A stretch of DNA of 20,437 nt from CAZDBS01 sp964503775 (GCA_964503775.1 CAZDBS010000011.1:1-20437), one strand, 5' to 3'; shown: positions 1-8,010, numbered from the stretch's first letter. Made by a program: numbers and translations. The notes: a model not told the origin generated them from the sequence alone.

Positions 1-2402
1 TTCGGCCAATCACTCAGATGCACCGACTCGGGCAAATCAGTCCCCTTCACCAGCTCACGCCACAGATGATCGCTGAGAAATGGCGCCCACGGCGCGAGAA
101 GCTGGCATACCCGCACCATGACGTACCACAGCGTCGCATAAGCCTGGTTTTTATCTGAGTCGTCTTCAGATTTCCAGAAACGACGACGGGAGCGGCGGAT
201 GTACCAGTTACTCATATCATCGATCAGCAAGAAGATTGGGTTTATAGCATGTGCCAGCTTATAGTCATCAGCTGCTTTGGTAACTTCGAGGATCGTCTCG
301 TTCAGTCGAGCCAATATCCACTGGTCTAAAACATTCTCTGACTTCGATTCACCCCGAGCGAAGTCGAGGGGCTTCCAACCATCGATATCGGCATACATGG
401 TAAAAAATCGATAAGAGTTGAGGAGTGTCCCTAAGACATTGCGGTTCAAATCCTTCATTGCCCCACGATTGAATCGCATGTAGTCCCCGCCCACCGCTTG
501 ATTGTTGCTGAGCAGATATAGACGCAGCGTGTCGGCACCCTCGTCAGCAAAGACCTCTTCGACCGGCGGATAGTTCTTGAGGCGCTTACTCAGTTTCTGG
601 CCATCTGCCGCCATGACCATGCCATTTACCAGGACGTTTTTGTAAGCTGGTTTATCAAACAGGAGCGTAGCGATGACATGTAGGACGTAGAACCAGAGCC
701 TTGTCTGATCGAGCCCCTCGCCGATATAGTCGGCCGGGAATGATACGTCGAAAACTTCTTTGTTTTCAAATGGATAGTGCTGCTGAGCGACCGGCATCGA
801 ACCAGATTCAAACCAACAATCGAGTACTTCTTCGACTCGTTTGTAGTGTTTACCATCTTTTTCAAACGTTATCTCATCGATAAACGGCCGGTGGAGATCT
901 TCGACTTTGATGTCCGGGCCCGCCAAACTTTGCAGTTGGGCGATACTTTCGACAACGATGTAGTCATGCTCATCTTGTTCGTTAACCCAGATTGGCAACG
1001 GTGCACCCCAGTAGCGGTTGCGAGAGATCGCCCAATCACGCGCACCTTCCAGCCACTTACCAAAGCGGCCGTATTTGATATGATCCGGTACCCAGTTGAT
1101 ATCTTCAGCAGACTTGAGCAAGGCGTCCTTCACAGATGATACATTTACAAACCATGTTGTGATCGCGTAGTACAAAAGTGGACTCTCGCAGCGGTAACAG
1201 AATGGGTAGGTGTGTTCCTGTGTCTCAGCCGCAAATACCCGGCCGGACTTGGTCAGATGCTCGATGATTACCGGGTCAGCCTCTTTGAGAAACAGCCCTT
1301 CAACCTCCGACAAACCGCTACCCGGCATCATCCGGCCGCTTGGATCCACCGTCGAGAGAACCGGGATATTGTGTTCCTGGCCGAGGTTCAGATCGTCCTC
1401 ACCAAAAGCCGGCGCCACGTGCAACACACCGGTACCATCTTCGATACTGACAACATCAGAGGCCCACACCTTGTAGAGGTTTTCGGCTCCCTCGTGCTTG
1501 TCCGCTCCTTCGATGTCAAAGAGCGGCTCATATGTTAAACCGACAAGTTCATCGGCCGACACTTCTTTGATAATCATGTAATGAGCGTCATCCTTCAAAA
1601 CGTCGAGTCGTCTTTTGGCCAGAATCAGTGTTTCTTTTTGATCATTCTCATCTGTTAGCTCTGCATACACATATTGTTCATTTGGGTTGACGGCGACTGC
1701 TGCATTGCCCGGGAGTGACCACGGCGTAGTGGTCCAACCGAGGAGGTAGGCATCTTGATCTTTGAGCTTGAACTTCACATATAGGCTCGGATCAGGCACG
1801 TCATCACGATAGCCTTCGTTCACTTCGAAGTTGCTGAGTGGCGTCTCGCAGCGAGGACAGTACGGCATACTCTTGTAGCCTTTGTAGAGCAGACCTTTAT
1901 CGTTAATCTGCGACAACACCCACCAGACGCTTTCAGTGTATGAAGTGTCGATCGTAGCATAAGCCCGCTCAGTGTCCGTCCAGCGCCCTACTCTCTTGAA
2001 AAACGCCTCCCAGTCGGCCTTGTAGGTAAATACTGAGTCACGACAGGCTTGATTAAACTTCTCCAGGCCTATCTCTAGGATCTGCTTCTTGCCACTGACA
2101 CCGAGCTGCTTCTCTATAGCAAACTCTACTGGTAAGCCATGGCAATCCCAGCCGTTACGCCGATCGACATAGTAGCCCTGCATAGTCTTGTAGCGTCCTA
2201 GGCTGTCTTTGATGCTCGTCACTAGTGAGTGGCCGAAATGCGGCAAACCATTAGCAAACGGCGGGCCATCATAGAAACTAAAGTTTTCACCCCCCTGTCG
2301 CTGTTCCAGGCTCTTCTTGAAAACATCTTCTTTGTCCCATAGATCCAGCATCTGCTCTTCGATAGCAGCAAATTGGCTTGTTTTTTTCTGTTGGTCGGCC
2401 AT
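1..2402 (-). CDS. ileS: Isoleucyl-tRNA synthetase (type II), 5' part, cut by window edge
   Basis: Charges tRNA-Ile with isoleucine in the cytoplasm. The first 800 residues are present; the C-terminal anticodon-binding end lies outside the window. The class I signature HFGH is at residues 55-58 within GPPFANGLPHFGH. The editing-domain region contains EDDLNLGQEHNIPVLS. A zinc-knuckle-like PYCPRCETPLSNFEV follows, then DCWFESGSMP, and the KMSKS loop reads KLSKR at 603-607. The CWFESGSMP block and KLSKR resemble eukaryote-like type II IleRS, a group that includes mupirocin-insensitive enzymes. The ATG at 2402 follows AAGAGG with 6-nt spacing. The frame is open where checked, so no frameshift is suspected. 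A palindromic element at 352-371 is read in frame as PLDFARGE (about residues 678-685). The gene has its own promoter and a long leader, suggesting regulation by tRNA charging. Confidence 0.97.
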   Translation of the reverse strand, partial: MADQQKKTSQFAAIEEQMLDLWDKEDVFKKSLEQRQGGENFSFYDGPPFANGLPHFGHSLVTSIKDSLGRYKTMQGYYVDRRNGWDCHGLPVEFAIEKQLGVSGKKQILEIGLEKFNQACRDSVFTYKADWEAFFKRVGRWTDTERAYATIDTSYTESVWWVLSQINDKGLLYKGYKSMPYCPRCETPLSNFEVNEGYRDDVPDPSLYVKFKLKDQDAYLLGWTTTPWSLPGNAAVAVNPNEQYVYAELTDENDQKETLILAKRRLDVLKDDAHYMIIKEVSADELVGLTYEPLFDIEGADKHEGAENLYKVWASDVVSIEDGTGVLHVAPAFGEDDLNLGQEHNIPVLSTVDPSGRMMPGSGLSEVEGLFLKEADPVIIEHLTKSGRVFAAETQEHTYPFCYRCESPLLYYAITTWFVNVSSVKDALLKSAEDINWVPDHIKYGRFGKWLEGARDWAISRNRYWGAPLPIWVNEQDEHDYIVVESIAQLQSLAGPDIKVEDLHRPFIDEITFEKDGKHYKRVEEVLDCWFESGSMPVAQQHYPFENKEVFDVSFPADYIGEGLDQTRLWFYVLHVIATLLFDKPAYKNVLVNGMVMAADGQKLSKRLKNYPPVEEVFADEGADTLRLYLLSNNQAVGGDYMRFNRGAMKDLNRNVLGTLLNSYRFFTMYADIDGWKPLDFARGESKSENVLDQWILARLNETILEVTKAADDYKLAHAINPIFLLIDDMSNWYIRRSRRRFWKSEDDSDKNQAYATLWYVMVRVCQLLAPWAPFLSDHLWRELVKGTDLPESVHLSDWP
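352..371. repeat. GC-rich palindromic element inside ileS
   Basis: The plus strand reads CCCCGAGCGAAGTCGAGGGG, an interrupted palindrome (CCCC/GGGG plus CGA/TCG around a short core). It is translated in frame within ileS. The same word family occurs in recJ at 6939-6968. The pattern (CCCT-GAGCGA-AGTCGA-AGGG) resembles small dispersed palindromic repeats seen in several bacterial lineages; that family assignment is from memory and was not searched. Confidence 0.6.
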
Positions 2403-2424
2403 GGATTACCTCTTTCTTGCCAAT

Positions 2425-2540
2425 AAAAAACCTTCAAAGTTTTGCCAGATCCCTCACCAATTCTCCTCCCGAGTAGTCTGTAATCAGATTACGGAGATGG
2501 ATGAATTGGTAAGGGAGGTACCATCTGGCTTCTTTGAAGG
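2425..2540 (-). terminator. Long leader hairpin ending in a U-run (candidate attenuator)
   Basis: CCTTCAAAG (2532-2540) pairs perfectly with CTTTGAAGG (2431-2439) and is followed by six T's (2425-2430). The stem continues inward through the T-box-like helices and ACCAATTC/GAATTGGT (2503-2510 with 2456-2463). The apical region carries the shared hairpin element at 2471-2496. It looks like a Rho-independent terminator placed between the ileS promoter and its start codon, which implies attenuation. How it would switch is unclear, because the T-box-like helices lie inside the terminator stem. Confidence 0.6.
2471..2496. repeat. Shared 26-nt hairpin element, copy 1 (ileS leader)
   Basis: The plus strand runs GAGTAGTCTG, TAAT, CAGATTACGGAG. 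The core is an 8-bp stem (GTAGTCTG with CAGATTAC) with a 4-nt loop. Copy 2 at 8028-8053 matches 24 of 26 positions; the two differences exchange a T-A pair for a C-G pair, so the stem is preserved. Both copies sit at the tip of a longer hairpin in the 5' leader of a minus-strand gene. Confidence 0.8.
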
Positions 2541-2670
2541 AATAATCCTCGAAAGCACTTGATTCTTGCTGTTACGGGCTAACCCGGTGAGGTCTACTGA
2601 GCCCCAAGGCTGTTCTTCTCACTGCTCGCAGTTGATAGCTGCTTTGGCGCATTCAAATTGTTACTGCTTC

Positions 2671-2699
2671 AATATACCCCCTGATAGAGGTATTATCAA
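2671..2699 (-). promoter_or_regulatory. Sigma70-like promoter of ileS
   Basis: The minus strand has TTGATA (2694-2699), a 17-nt spacer and TATATT (2671-2676). Each box is one base from consensus. It starts just after the stop of the NHL gene and predicts a transcription start near 2664, which gives ileS its long leader. Confidence 0.7.
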
Positions 2700-2701
2700 G
2701 T

Positions 2702-5700
2702 TCAGTTCTCAGATTTACTCTTCTTCAAAACCAACACTCCTAGTCCTATGAGAATCAGAAATAGTGATATTCCTCCGCCAAGCCACCAGACTAATGTCAG
2801 ATCAGAGACTTCAGGATCAATAGTCGGCGCGGGCGTAGGTCTGGAATTATTAGTCGTAGGGGTTGATGGCAAATCAGCCGTGTCAGTGACGACGACTTCA
2901 TCAGTAGTATCTTCATCTTCAAATAACGACTGGGCGAATGAGACAACCTTTTTGATCGTATTCGTGACGGTTGACCCGGATCCGGTTGAGGCAGCTGCCG
3001 CTATTCCCAGCACGTACGATTTAGTGTCAGCAAACGACCCTATGGCGCCATTATCATCAGTTGCGGTTATCGAAAACGAGTAATCCCCTACTGTTGTCGG
3101 TGTACCAGTGAGAGCACCGGTTGAACTATTCAGAGTAACCCCTGCTGGTAGTGAGCCGGAAGCGAGAGCATACGACACTGTGCCCTGGGATTGAGAAGCT
3201 GCCACGGTGCTCGAGTAACTCGACCCGACAGTACCAGAAGCGACAGATGTCGGGAGGTTGATAAGATTGAAGATCATTATGCGATTATTGTAATCAGGAA
3301 CGTAGAGACGGTTGTTGGCGGGATTGTAAGCCATTCCGAAAGGGTAGTGTAAGTTGGACTGTTCAGGACTGATGAATTCATTTGTACTTGCAAAAGTGGC
3401 ACTTCCAATCAAAGTGTCTGCAGAAGAATCAGTTGGTAAGTTGGCGTCGTCAAGATCGTATACAAGAATACGATTGTTGCTGATATCAATAGCAAACAAC
3501 CGATGGTTATACGAGTCGATACTTAAGTCGGCAGGATCACACAACGCATCTGCCCCCGTAGATCCCTCTCCATAGCCGTTATTACAATCTCCACTTGTAA
3601 AATTAGGTTGGCCGATGACGTAATCGGCGGTAGTGTCTGTGGGTATATTAAGACTATCGAGGTTGTAAATAAGGATGCGGTGATTGCCTACATCGGCAAC
3701 GAAGAGGTTATGACTAATAGGGTCTATCTCTATGCCTGCCGGGAAACACAACGTACCGGCAGTTGGGCTCCCGCCCTGATTACAATCTCCACTTGTAAAA
3801 TTAGGTTGGCCGATGACGTAATCGGCAGTGGCGTCGGTGGGTGTATTGTTGCTGCCAAGGTCATACCCAAGCACGCGATTATTTACCTGATCGGCTACAA
3901 ACATATGGTGGGATAGTGTATCAAGGCTTACGTTTACTGGGAAACACAACGTACCGGCAGTTGGGCTCCCACCCTGATTACAATCTCCACTCGNNNNNNN
4001 NNNNNNNNNNNNNNNNNNNNNNNNNNNNNNNNNNNNNNNNNNNNNNNNNNNNNNNNNNNNNNNNNNNNNNNNNNNNNNNNNNNNNNNNNNNNNGGGAAAC
4101 ACAACGTACCGGCAGTTGGGCTCCCACCCTGATTACAATCTCCACTCGTAAAATTCGCCTGGCCGATGACGTAATCGGCGGTAGTGTCTGTGGGTATATT
4201 AAGACTATCGAGGTTGTAAATAAGGATGCGGTGATTGCCTACATCGGCAACGAAGAGGTTATGACTAATAGGGTCTATCTCTATGCCTGCCGGGAAACAC
4301 AACGTACCGGCAGTTGGGCTCCCACCCTGATTACAATCTCCACTCGTAAAATTCGCCTGGCCGATGACGTAATCGGCGGTCTTATCGATAAGATTATTCG
4401 ACTCATCTAAGTTAAAAACAAGAACACGATTATTGACTCCATCCGTTACAAATAGATGATGTTCGGTCGTGTCCAAAGCTGTACCAGCAAAAGTACCTTC
4501 AGTCGCAAATTCAAAGCCATTAGCCGAAGGACTAAGTGGTGTTGAGAAAGTATTGTCACTACTTGTAAAGTTAGCTTGACCAAGCACATTTGTGGCATCT
4601 TCGTTGTTAACGATTGTCGAAACGTCAAACGTTATAACCCGGTGGTTATTGCATTCTGCCGCGTAGAGTAGATTATTATCTGTATCTATACTCAAGCCTG
4701 CAGGGCAGTTGAACCCTTTGGCGTTAGTGTCGCTACCCGACGATGTGAAATCAGCTTGGCCGAGTACGTATATAGCATCTTCGTTGTTGGTGATGGTCGA
4801 CACGTCGAAGATGAGTACGCGATTATTGGCCTCGCCGTCCCAATCACTCACATATAAGTAATTAGTATTTGGGTCTAATGTTACACCAAAGGGATAGCCA
4901 AAGCCTTTGGCATTTATGTCACTACCTGACGATGTGAAATCAGCTTGGCCGAGTACGTATATAGCATCTTCGTTGTTGGTGATAGTAGATACATCGAAGA
5001 TAAGTACTCGTTCATTGCCACCGTCTGAAACGTACAGGTAGTCAGTGACACTGTCGTAATACATGTAGGTTTGAGAGCTAAATCCCTTGGCTGTGGTGTC
5101 GCTTCCTGTAGACGTAAGATTAGCCTGGCCTAGTACATAATCGGCCGTTGTATCGAGAGGTAAGTTATCGCTGTCGAGTTGATGTATGACGATGCGACTA
5201 TTGCTCTGATCAGAGATATACAGTAGATGATTAGCAGGATCGAGAATGATGGAAACTGGATTACATAGACCTGAGGCTGTCGTAGGTGGCGCCCAGTTGC
5301 ACCCAACAGCCGATCCTGTAGTGTAATCTGCTTGACCAAGTACTGCTATAGCCGTTTCATTGTTTGTGATCGTGGCTACGTCAAAAAACAAGATCCTGTT
5401 ATTGCCATAATCATCCACTATCAAACGGTCATTGGTGGAATCATAATATACATCTCGTGGATCTTTAAATCCGCTACTGTTGGTATCGAACGAATTAGTC
5501 GAAAAGTCGGGCTGGCCCAGGACGTAATCTGGTGTTTCATCAATCAGTTGATTATCTGTATCAAGATCAAACACAAGCACTCTGTTGTTACCACCCTCAG
5601 CAACAAACAATCGATGATGCACGAAGTCTATCGATGTGTTCCAAGGAGTGGCAAAATTCCCCGTCAGAGTAACTCCGCCGTTTGCGTAAGAACTGGTGAA

Positions 5701-5847
5701 ATTATCCTGTCCCAGCACATCACTGGCTAGGTAGGGAGCGTTGGCGCTAGCTTTTGGGAGATTTATAAGCATACCTTGAACAATTACAAGGAACAGGAAT
5801 ATTGATGCTTGTAACCCGTACTTTAACCCCAAGAGCTTTTGTTTCAT
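2702..5847 (-). CDS. Secreted, membrane-anchored NHL-repeat (beta-propeller) protein, interrupted by a scaffold gap
   Basis: Probably a cell-surface protein; its ligand or enzymatic role is unknown. The N-terminal hydrophobic segment (residues 14-30) ending near ASANA looks like a signal peptide. About twelve repeats of 58-73 residues follow, each with (V/I)LGQ or VIGQ, a D-P-x-(N/S)-x-x-L-(F/Y)-V-(A/S)-D core and an N-x-R-(V/I)-(L/I) strand. This is typical of NHL-type propellers and would fit two six-bladed units. Then comes a putative Ig domain (LPAGVTLNSSTGALTGTP), an acidic and Thr/Pro-rich linker, one transmembrane helix (about WWLGGGISLFLILIGLGVLV) and a short basic tail. The 100-N gap makes the two halves appear out of frame. 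Removing the N's plus one of the flanking 55-nt copies joins them into one 996-residue frame. AAGGG lies 5 nt before the ATG. Confidence 0.85.
3610..3800. repeat. Near-identical internal repeat unit (blade 10)
   Basis: This block is nearly identical at DNA level to 4161-4351 (blade 8), differing at only a few bases near one end. After removing 155 nt for the gap artefact the two lie 396 nt apart, exactly two 198-nt (66-residue) units. Such DNA identity inside a diverged repeat family indicates recent duplication or gene conversion, and it explains why assembly broke here. Confidence 0.85.
3994..4093. other. Scaffold gap (100 N) flanked by identical 55-mers
   Basis: Exactly 100 N. The 55 nt before it (3939-3993) and after it (4094-4148) are identical, as expected when a k=55 assembler scaffolds across a repeat. 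The gap length is a placeholder. The real distance may be minus 55 nt (overlap), or that plus whole 198-nt repeat units. Confidence 0.95.
4161..4351. repeat. Near-identical internal repeat unit (blade 8)
   Basis: Partner of 3610-3800. Both encode the blade with PAGIEIDPISHNLFVADVGN. The other blades of the protein are clearly diverged from each other. Confidence 0.85.
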
Positions 5848-5863
5848 ATAACCCTTGTGGTTA

Positions 5864-5872
5864 AGTATAGCA
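5864..5872 (-). promoter_or_regulatory. Extended -10 promoter of the NHL-repeat gene
   Basis: The minus strand reads TGCTATACT, an extended -10 (TGn plus TATACT at 5864-5869). It lies across the gap just after the recJ coding region, 16 nt before the ATG. The NHL gene can therefore be transcribed separately from recJ. Confidence 0.6.
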
Positions 5873-5874
5873 AA

Positions 5875-7545
5875 CTACTGTATATCCACAACTCTAAGTT
5901 GTGGCTTGGTTATGCCCATATAAGTGTTGGCTTCTAGCTCAAAACTGATCGCTGCTTTGTCTTTCAGTTTTTGGCACTTCTCACTCAACCCGAAGCCGAT
6001 GGCATCATGCGCAGCACCTTCATTGTCTTTGAGAAATAACTTGGCGTGCTTGCTGTCAACGCCGACTGGCTTCCACGATGCCACACTGACTTCAGGTACA
6101 TGAAATAGAGGGCGACGGTTGCCATTACCAAACGGCTCCATAACTTTGAGTAGTTCGAGCAGCTCCGCTCCGATGCCTCGGAATGATGGCAATTCGAGAT
6201 CAATTGGTGCTTTGTGATGCTTCGTCTGGTCGTCAGTGACTGACTGTCGATAAAAATCATTCAGCGCCCTGCGGAAATCACCAATCTTCGCAGTAAGCAG
6301 CGTGCAGCCAGCGGCAAACTTGTGCCCACCGCCTCTGATGATGTGCGCCTCAGCCGCCCTTACTGCAGCCACGGCGCTGAAATCGCCAAAGCTCCGAGCT
6401 GAGCCTTTGCTCTCCTCGCCTATCTCTTGTAAGACAAAGGTAGGCTTATGAAATTGTTCGGAGATCTTCGCCGCCACAATCCCGACGATGCCGTGTGACC
6501 ATGACGGATGCGAGAGTACCAACACCGGATCATCTTGGTAGGTTTCGGCCTGCTCCAGCGCCATGGCCAAGATTCGCGCCTGCTCGGTACGGCGTTCGTG
6601 ATTCATCCGATCAAGCTCCTGCGCTACTCTGAGCGCTTCGATATCAGACGTTGCTTGTAACACTTCCAGGCTGAGCTGAGCGGTTTTCAGTCTTCCCGAG
6701 GCATTCAAACGGGGGCCAAACCGAAAGCCGAGATCATCTGTTCGAATCGAGGTGATGTCCGTCGCACTGACAGATGCCAGCGCTCGAAGACCGGGCCGCC
6801 GCGTTTGGCTTAATACTTTCAGTCCATAATGAACCAACGCTCGATTCTCATCGACAAGACTGACGACATCACAGACCGTACCGAGCGCTACCAGATCCAG
6901 TAGCCACTTCTCCTGACCAATGGCCAAGCCATTGGTCAACCCTGAGCGAGCGAAGCGAGTCGAAGGGTGCCCATCCATAGCTTTCTGCAATGCTTGTACC
7001 AGTTTGAATGCTACTCCAACGCCAGCCAAATCACCAAATGGGTATGTTGAATCAGGTCGTTTGGGATTGAGAACCGCGACTGCCTTCGGCAGCGTCTGGC
7101 CAACCGTATGGTGATCAGTGATGATGATGTCAAGGCCGAGGCTATTGCCATACTCGACTTCTTTGTGTGAAATGCTGCCGCAATCGACAGTGACAACCAA
7201 CTTCGCTCCCGCGTCAGCGATAGTTTTCAGGCCTGATTTACTCAAGCCGTAACCTTCTGAAAAGCGGTTAGGTATATAGGCCTCAACTTTTCCGCCGAAA
7301 GCAATCAGGGCTTCATAAAGTACCGTCGTCGCCGTCAGGCCATCGATATCATAATCTCCATATATGGTGATAAGTTCTTTGGATTTTATAGCTGACTTTA
7401 TTCTGCTTACGGCTTTTTTCATATCATTCATGAGATATGGATCATAGAGATGTTGGGTATAACTCGGATGCAGAAACGTCTCGCGCTTATCAGGCGCAAC
7501 TCTCAGATCGAGCAGTTGCTGAAAGATTTTTTCTGCATCGGTCAT
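5875..7545 (-). CDS. recJ: Single-stranded-DNA-specific exonuclease RecJ
   Basis: A 5'-3' single-strand exonuclease for recombination and mismatch/base-excision repair in the cytoplasm. DHH-family motifs are in order: GDYDIDG (63-69), VDCGS (120-124), TDHH (143-146), GTVCDVV (222-228), PRLNASGR (278-285). The DHHA1 motif GGGHKFAAG is at 405-413, followed by a C-terminal OB-like region. At 556 aa it is close to the usual bacterial size. Between KLVQALQK and EKWLLDLVALGTV it carries a linker encoded by two palindromic DNA elements (6915-6937 and 6939-6968), translated as PSTRFARSG and LTNGLAIGQ; this looks like in-frame insertion. The -10 TAAATT ends 6 nt before the ATG and there is no Shine-Dalgarno, so the mRNA is probably leaderless. 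Confidence 0.97.
   Translation of the reverse strand: MTDAEKIFQQLLDLRVAPDKRETFLHPSYTQHLYDPYLMNDMKKAVSRIKSAIKSKELITIYGDYDIDGLTATTVLYEALIAFGGKVEAYIPNRFSEGYGLSKSGLKTIADAGAKLVVTVDCGSISHKEVEYGNSLGLDIIITDHHTVGQTLPKAVAVLNPKRPDSTYPFGDLAGVGVAFKLVQALQKAMDGHPSTRFARSGLTNGLAIGQEKWLLDLVALGTVCDVVSLVDENRALVHYGLKVLSQTRRPGLRALASVSATDITSIRTDDLGFRFGPRLNASGRLKTAQLSLEVLQATSDIEALRVAQELDRMNHERRTEQARILAMALEQAETYQDDPVLVLSHPSWSHGIVGIVAAKISEQFHKPTFVLQEIGEESKGSARSFGDFSAVAAVRAAEAHIIRGGGHKFAAGCTLLTAKIGDFRRALNDFYRQSVTDDQTKHHKAPIDLELPSFRGIGAELLELLKVMEPFGNGNRRPLFHVPEVSVASWKPVGVDSKHAKLFLKDNEGAAHDAIGFGLSEKCQKLKDKAAISFELEANTYMGITKPQLRVVDIQ
6915..6937. repeat. 23-nt perfect palindrome inside recJ
   Basis: GACCAATGGC, 3-nt loop, GCCATTGGTC: a perfect 10-bp inverted repeat translated as part of LTNGLAIGQ. 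It lies 1 nt from the second palindromic element, so the two form one compact insertion-like block between conserved RecJ motifs. Confidence 0.75.
6939..6968. repeat. GC-rich palindromic element inside recJ
   Basis: ACCCTGAGCGAGCGAAGCGA followed by GTCGAAGGGT on the plus strand. The arms ACCCT and AGGGT surround a repetitive GAGCGA/AGCGAG core. It is translated in frame as HPSTRFARSG (residues 193-202). It shares the CCCxGAGCGAnnGTCGAnGGG pattern with the ileS element at 352-371. Confidence 0.75.
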
Positions 7546-7551
7546 AGTACC

Positions 7552-7579
7552 AATTTACAAGAATTGGCAAATTTAACAA
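7552..7579 (-). promoter_or_regulatory. Candidate leaderless promoter of recJ
   Basis: Minus strand: TTGTTA (7574-7579), 16-nt spacer, TAAATT (7552-7557), then 6 nt to the ATG at 7545. The -35 box falls inside inverted repeat A, so the repeat supplies part of this promoter. Confidence 0.5.
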
Positions 7580-7700
7580 ACCACAGGTGACGGGTAGCAT
7601 TTATGTACCATGTTTCAGGTATCAGATAACCGATAGTCCCGTGCAATGTAACATGCAAAATGGCATCTAAATGTAAACTGCAACCTGTAAAATGTGAAAT
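7569..7700 (-). repeat. Dispersed repeat, copy A (inverted relative to copy B)
   Basis: The minus strand reads ATTTCACATT, AGGTTGCA, TTTACATTTAGAT, CATTTTGCATGT, CATTGCAC, CTGATACCTG and finally TTTGTTAAATTT. The same ordered words occur on the plus strand at 10158-10259. Copy A has about 30 extra bases between two ACCTG words (roughly 7585-7618). It lies between recJ and the winged-helix gene. Confidence 0.8.
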
Positions 7701-7704
7701 TTAC

Positions 7705-7986
7705 TTAGCTTCTCTTCTGCGCTGTTCGTTGGCTTTTGAGTACGATGCTTTGCAGTTCTTTGAATATCGGAAAATGTTTGTTGGTGTAATAGACTTTTGT
7801 GTTGGATTGCTTTTCGGAGTGCAAGAAGCCGATTTTTTCGAGACGCTTCAGTTCACGCTGGATGTTCCCGGCATCCTCTTTGATCAACTTTGCGAGACCG
7901 CGAACATGAGTCTTGAAATCAGGGTATTTCGCATACACAACGATAATTTTTCGTCTAACTCTTGATGTGATAAACGTGTCTAACAT
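7705..7986 (-). CDS. Winged-helix DNA-binding protein (ArsR/MarR-like)
   Basis: A 93-aa protein that probably binds DNA as a transcriptional regulator; target unknown. ITSRVRRKIIVVYAKYPDF starts a compact helix-turn-helix. VRGLAKLIKEDAGNIQRELKRLEKIGFL matches the recognition-helix region of small winged-helix proteins common in CPR bacteria, and KVYYTNKHFPIF is the wing. The ATG at 7986 was chosen because AAGGAGG lies 3 nt upstream; an ATG 15 nt further upstream would place that site inside the gene. It is divergent from priA and has a structured leader (8011-8069). Repeat A lies directly after the stop. Autoregulation, or control of priA, is possible but not shown. Confidence 0.85.
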   Translation of the reverse strand: MLDTFITSRVRRKIIVVYAKYPDFKTHVRGLAKLIKEDAGNIQRELKRLEKIGFLHSEKQSNTKVYYTNKHFPIFKELQSIVLKSQRTAQKRS

Positions 7987-8010
7987 AAACCTCCTTAGCA
8001 TCCCTGTCCG

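Larger units (their letters stand above)
2403..2664 (-). promoter_or_regulatory. Long ileS leader with a T-box-like core (candidate tRNA-sensing riboswitch)
   Basis: About 260 nt separate the predicted start of transcription from the ileS ATG. On the minus strand the helix CCAGA/TCTGG (2524-2528 with 2445-2449) is followed on its 5' side by a 7-nt bulge TGGTACC (2517-2523). Next comes the helix TCCCT/AGGGA (2512-2516 with 2450-2454). The opposite strand (2445-2454) is continuous. This matches the T-box antiterminator, two helices around a 5'-side UGGNACC bulge, and N = U fits the A discriminator base of tRNA-Ile. Upstream, helix AAAGCA/TGCTTT (2640-2645 with 2552-2557) encloses a possible Ile specifier ATC at 2561-2563. 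A full canonical Stem I could not be drawn. T-box control of ileS is known in Firmicutes and Actinobacteria; its presence here is inference. Confidence 0.45.

Noticed and set aside
777..1538. Plus-strand open frames of 88-120 aa across ileS
   Set aside because: They are antisense to well-matched IleRS sequence and have no supporting signals.
3600..4400. Regular 198-bp repeats that might be a CRISPR or satellite array
   Set aside because: They are coding, in frame and encode NHL-like blades; no short direct repeats with unique spacers.
2702..5847. Two separate NHL genes or a true frameshift
   Set aside because: The frame change occurs exactly at the placeholder N run and disappears when the duplicated 55-mer and N's are removed.
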